Origin: an uncultured Bacteroidota bacterium
Lineage (GTDB): Bacteria > Bacteroidota > Bacteroidia > Flavobacteriales > Flavobacteriaceae
Length of the DNA stretch: 64,000 nt
NCBI GenBank assembly: GCA_902523635.1
Contig: CABZAE010000002.1
Coordinates: 1 to 64,000, forward strand
Direction: 5' to 3'
This document shows positions 62,490 to 64,000 of the stretch, piece after piece; position 1 is the first letter of the stretch, and each line of letters starts with the position of its first letter. The notes beneath the pieces were generated by a model. It ran no database searches. It saw nothing but the letters and a program-made list of their open reading frames with translations, and was not told the DNA's origin. Both the position numbers and the translations under genes were made by a program.

Positions 62490-63581
62490 ATGATGATTAC
62501 CACAAATTTTGAGGATATTTTAAAAAAAATAGAATCTGTAGACCCAGTAGAATACAGTTACAATAGAAATTATGTAGATGGATCAGTAAGTAGATTGTCT
62601 CCTTACATATCAAGAGGGGTAATTTCTACGCGCTTTGTTTATGAAAAATTAATCTCAAAAGGTTATGATTTTGTTAAGATTGAAAAATTCATACAAGAAT
62701 TGTGTTGGAGAGACTATTGGCAATTAATTTGGGTTGAAAAGGGAGATCAGATTAATAAGGATTTGAAACAAGACCAAACAAATGTAGAAAATTATAAGAT
62801 GCCTCTTTCGATACTTAATGCTAAAACAGGTGTTGATGCTATAGATCAATCGATAGATGAACTCTATGAAACAGGTTACATGCATAATCATCTTAGAATG
62901 TATGTGTCGTCTGTGACTTGTAACATTGGTCGTAGTCATTGGAAAAATCCTGCAAAGTGGATGTATTATTATTTACTTGATGCTGATTGGGCATCGAATG
63001 CATTAAGTTGGCAATGGGTTGCTGGAAGTAACAGTAACAGGAAATATTATGCTAACCAAGAAAACATCAATAAATTTTGTTACACAAAACAAAAAAACAC
63101 TTTTTTGGATATTGAATATTCTGAATTTGAAAACATGAAAATACCAAAATCTTTACATGAAACTATTGAATTCAGCTCATCAACAGTACTACCAAAAAAT
63201 AAATCTTTCGATTTGGATGTTAAGCTTCCAACATTGGTTTATAATTTTTACAATTTAGATCCACTTTGGAGAAAAGATTTGAATTCAAATAGAATATTAC
63301 TATTAGAACCTGATATTTTTAAAAAGTATCCTGTATCGAGTAAAACAATAGAATTTGTTGTTGAACTATCCAAAAACATATCCAATATTCAGGTTTATAC
63401 TGGTTCTTTTGCTGAACTTAAAAACGAATTCAAACTAAATAATATAATTTTTAAGGAACATCCACTGAACAAACACTATGAGGGAGTGAAAGATGAAAGA
63501 GAATGGATGTTTTACACTGACAATATGAAATCTTTTTTTAATTATTGGAAGAAATGCAGAAAATTTCTGTTGAGTAATTAA
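62490..63581 (+). CDS. photolyase/cryptochrome-like protein with apparently permuted domains
   Basis: 363 residues; the start is ATG at 62490 or 62493. The FAD-binding helical domain comes first (about 20-200): GSVSRLSPYISRGVISTRFV (31-50), FIQELCWRDYWQLIW (67-81), YMHNHLRMYVSSV (130-142) and DADWASNALSWQWVAGSN (164-181), all standard photolyase elements. The Rossmann-like domain normally at the N-terminus seems to lie at the C-terminus (245-340): LPTLVYNFYNLDPLW, RILLLEPDIFKKYPVSSKTI and NIQVYTGSFAEL. It probably repairs UV damage or senses blue light. Photolyases usually have 450-500 residues. Confidence 0.82.
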   Translation: MMITTNFEDILKKIESVDPVEYSYNRNYVDGSVSRLSPYISRGVISTRFVYEKLISKGYDFVKIEKFIQELCWRDYWQLIWVEKGDQINKDLKQDQTNVENYKMPLSILNAKTGVDAIDQSIDELYETGYMHNHLRMYVSSVTCNIGRSHWKNPAKWMYYYLLDADWASNALSWQWVAGSNSNRKYYANQENINKFCYTKQKNTFLDIEYSEFENMKIPKSLHETIEFSSSTVLPKNKSFDLDVKLPTLVYNFYNLDPLWRKDLNSNRILLLEPDIFKKYPVSSKTIEFVVELSKNISNIQVYTGSFAELKNEFKLNNIIFKEHPLNKHYEGVKDEREWMFYTDNMKSFFNYWKKCRKFLLSN

Positions 63582-63673
63582 TTTCTTCCCCAAGTTTCTA
63601 GAAAGAAAATTCCAACTGCTAGCTCTGCCCACAATTGATAAAAATAAAAAACAACAAGATAATTACAGTTTTT

Positions 63674-63805
63674 TTATTTAATTTTTTCTTCTATTTTATC
63701 TAGTTTTTTTTCAATAGTTTCTAATCTTTTTAAAATTAGATTAAAGTAGTTTTTAGCTTCAGTTGGACAATTTTCTTTAAAATGTGATAGATCAAAAAAT
63801 TTCAT
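63674..63805 (-). CDS. short helical protein, unknown
   Basis: 43-residue frame starting MKFFDLSHFKENCPTEAKNY and continuing into a charged coiled-coil helix (RLETIEKKLDKIEEKIK). The regular heptad-like spacing of hydrophobic residues and the balanced composition, unlike random AT-rich DNA, support coding. It lies between the photolyase-like gene and the MFS gene on the opposite strand. Function unknown. The bases 63582-63673 hold nothing recognisable. Confidence 0.45.
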   Translation of the reverse strand: MKFFDLSHFKENCPTEAKNYFNLILKRLETIEKKLDKIEEKIK

Positions 63806-63887
63806 AATTAATTTTAACTTGATTAATAATTTAAAGTGTATTCTTTTTAATAACTTACTAAAATTAAAAAGATTTTTTAGAGATCGA

Positions 63888-64000
63888 TTGAAAAAAGAAG
63901 ATAATAGTAGAGGTAGTTTTTTGGTTATTATATTGTTAATTCTCTCAGGTGAATTAGTTTTTATGCTTCCTTATGTTTTGGCTAGGATTTTTCGACCTAC
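63888..64000 (+). CDS. MFS transporter, N-terminal fragment cut by window end
   Basis: The frame runs to the window edge. I chose TTG at 63888 (MKKEDNSRGSFLVIILLILS), which puts the first membrane segment at the expected distance; an earlier TTG at 63819 is possible. The visible part shows a first membrane helix followed by GELVFMLPYVLARIFRPT, a pattern common at the N-terminus of Bacteroidota major facilitator transporters. Only 37 codons are present, so substrate cannot be guessed. Confidence 0.6.
   Translation, partial: MKKEDNSRGSFLVIILLILSGELVFMLPYVLARIFRP

Noticed and set aside
1-64000. Mobile element, prophage or defence island
   Set aside because: I found no transposase, integrase, phage structural gene, restriction or toxin-antitoxin gene, and composition looks even throughout.

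Overview
The window is AT-rich chromosomal DNA (roughly two thirds A+T) from a member of the Bacteroidota, most probably a marine Flavobacteriaceae-like bacterium. The evidence is the Bacteroidota gene set: a flavobacterial-type LptD, TamB, BshA (bacillithiol synthesis), a GH3-serine hydrolase fusion and an Fe-S oxidoreductase pair. Many short lipoprotein signal peptides are present, Shine-Dalgarno sites are weak, TTG starts occur, and promoters of the TTTG / TAnnTTTG type are visible (best example upstream of the tRNA-Ser gene). I see no mobile element, phage gene, CRISPR array, rRNA or large repeat. No gene-free stretch exceeds 300 bases.

Layout. 0-4.5 kb: a xylose operon (xylulokinase, xylose isomerase, sodium/sugar symporter). 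4.5-12.5 kb: an accessory block of small exported proteins built from SnoaL/NTF2-like and ABM-like (dimeric alpha+beta barrel) domains, interleaved with a serine hydrolase, a cupin and an unusual SDR. 12.5-21.6 kb: exported hydrolases and binding proteins (GHL10-type glycosidase, CBM9-like protein, EEP phosphatase, isoaspartyl peptidase, SMP-30 lactonase, giant Asp-box propeller protein). 21.7-24.7 kb: tRNA-Ser(GCU) and AI-2E/rsmE/tsaD. 24.7-37.2 kb: tamB, glycolysis (pfkA, gap), a GlcNAc-kinase-like gene, ridA, lptD, a cell-wall amidase and an MCE/MlaD protein, i.e. mostly envelope and core functions. 37.2-44.4 kb: an Fe-S electron-transfer cluster, a GH3-serine hydrolase gene interrupted by a frameshift at an A10 run, and bshA. 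44.4-56.7 kb: mixed hydrolases, dgkA, small metabolic enzymes, EamA and MIP channels, a TPR lipoprotein with SCO1, and an M81 peptidase. 56.7-60.3 kb: the 5-oxoproline (pyroglutamate) operon pxpA-pxpB-pxpC with an NRAMP-fold transporter. 60.3-64 kb: a mosaic BspA-like surface lipoprotein, a thioesterase, a photolyase-like protein with apparently swapped domain order, a 43-residue ORF and the start of an MFS transporter.

The genes fit a heterotroph that scavenges pentoses, glycans, peptides and pyroglutamate, with much of the processing at the cell surface or in the periplasm. The most notable signals are (1) a photolyase-like protein whose FAD domain precedes its Rossmann-like domain, (2) an NRAMP-fold transporter that lacks the metal-binding residues and sits in a pyroglutamate operon, (3) the block of exported SnoaL/ABM-type proteins, including two SnoaL-ABM fusion lipoproteins and three proteins with a recurring T/S-H half-domain motif, and (4) the A10 frameshift. 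All functional statements are from reading the sequence; no database search was run.
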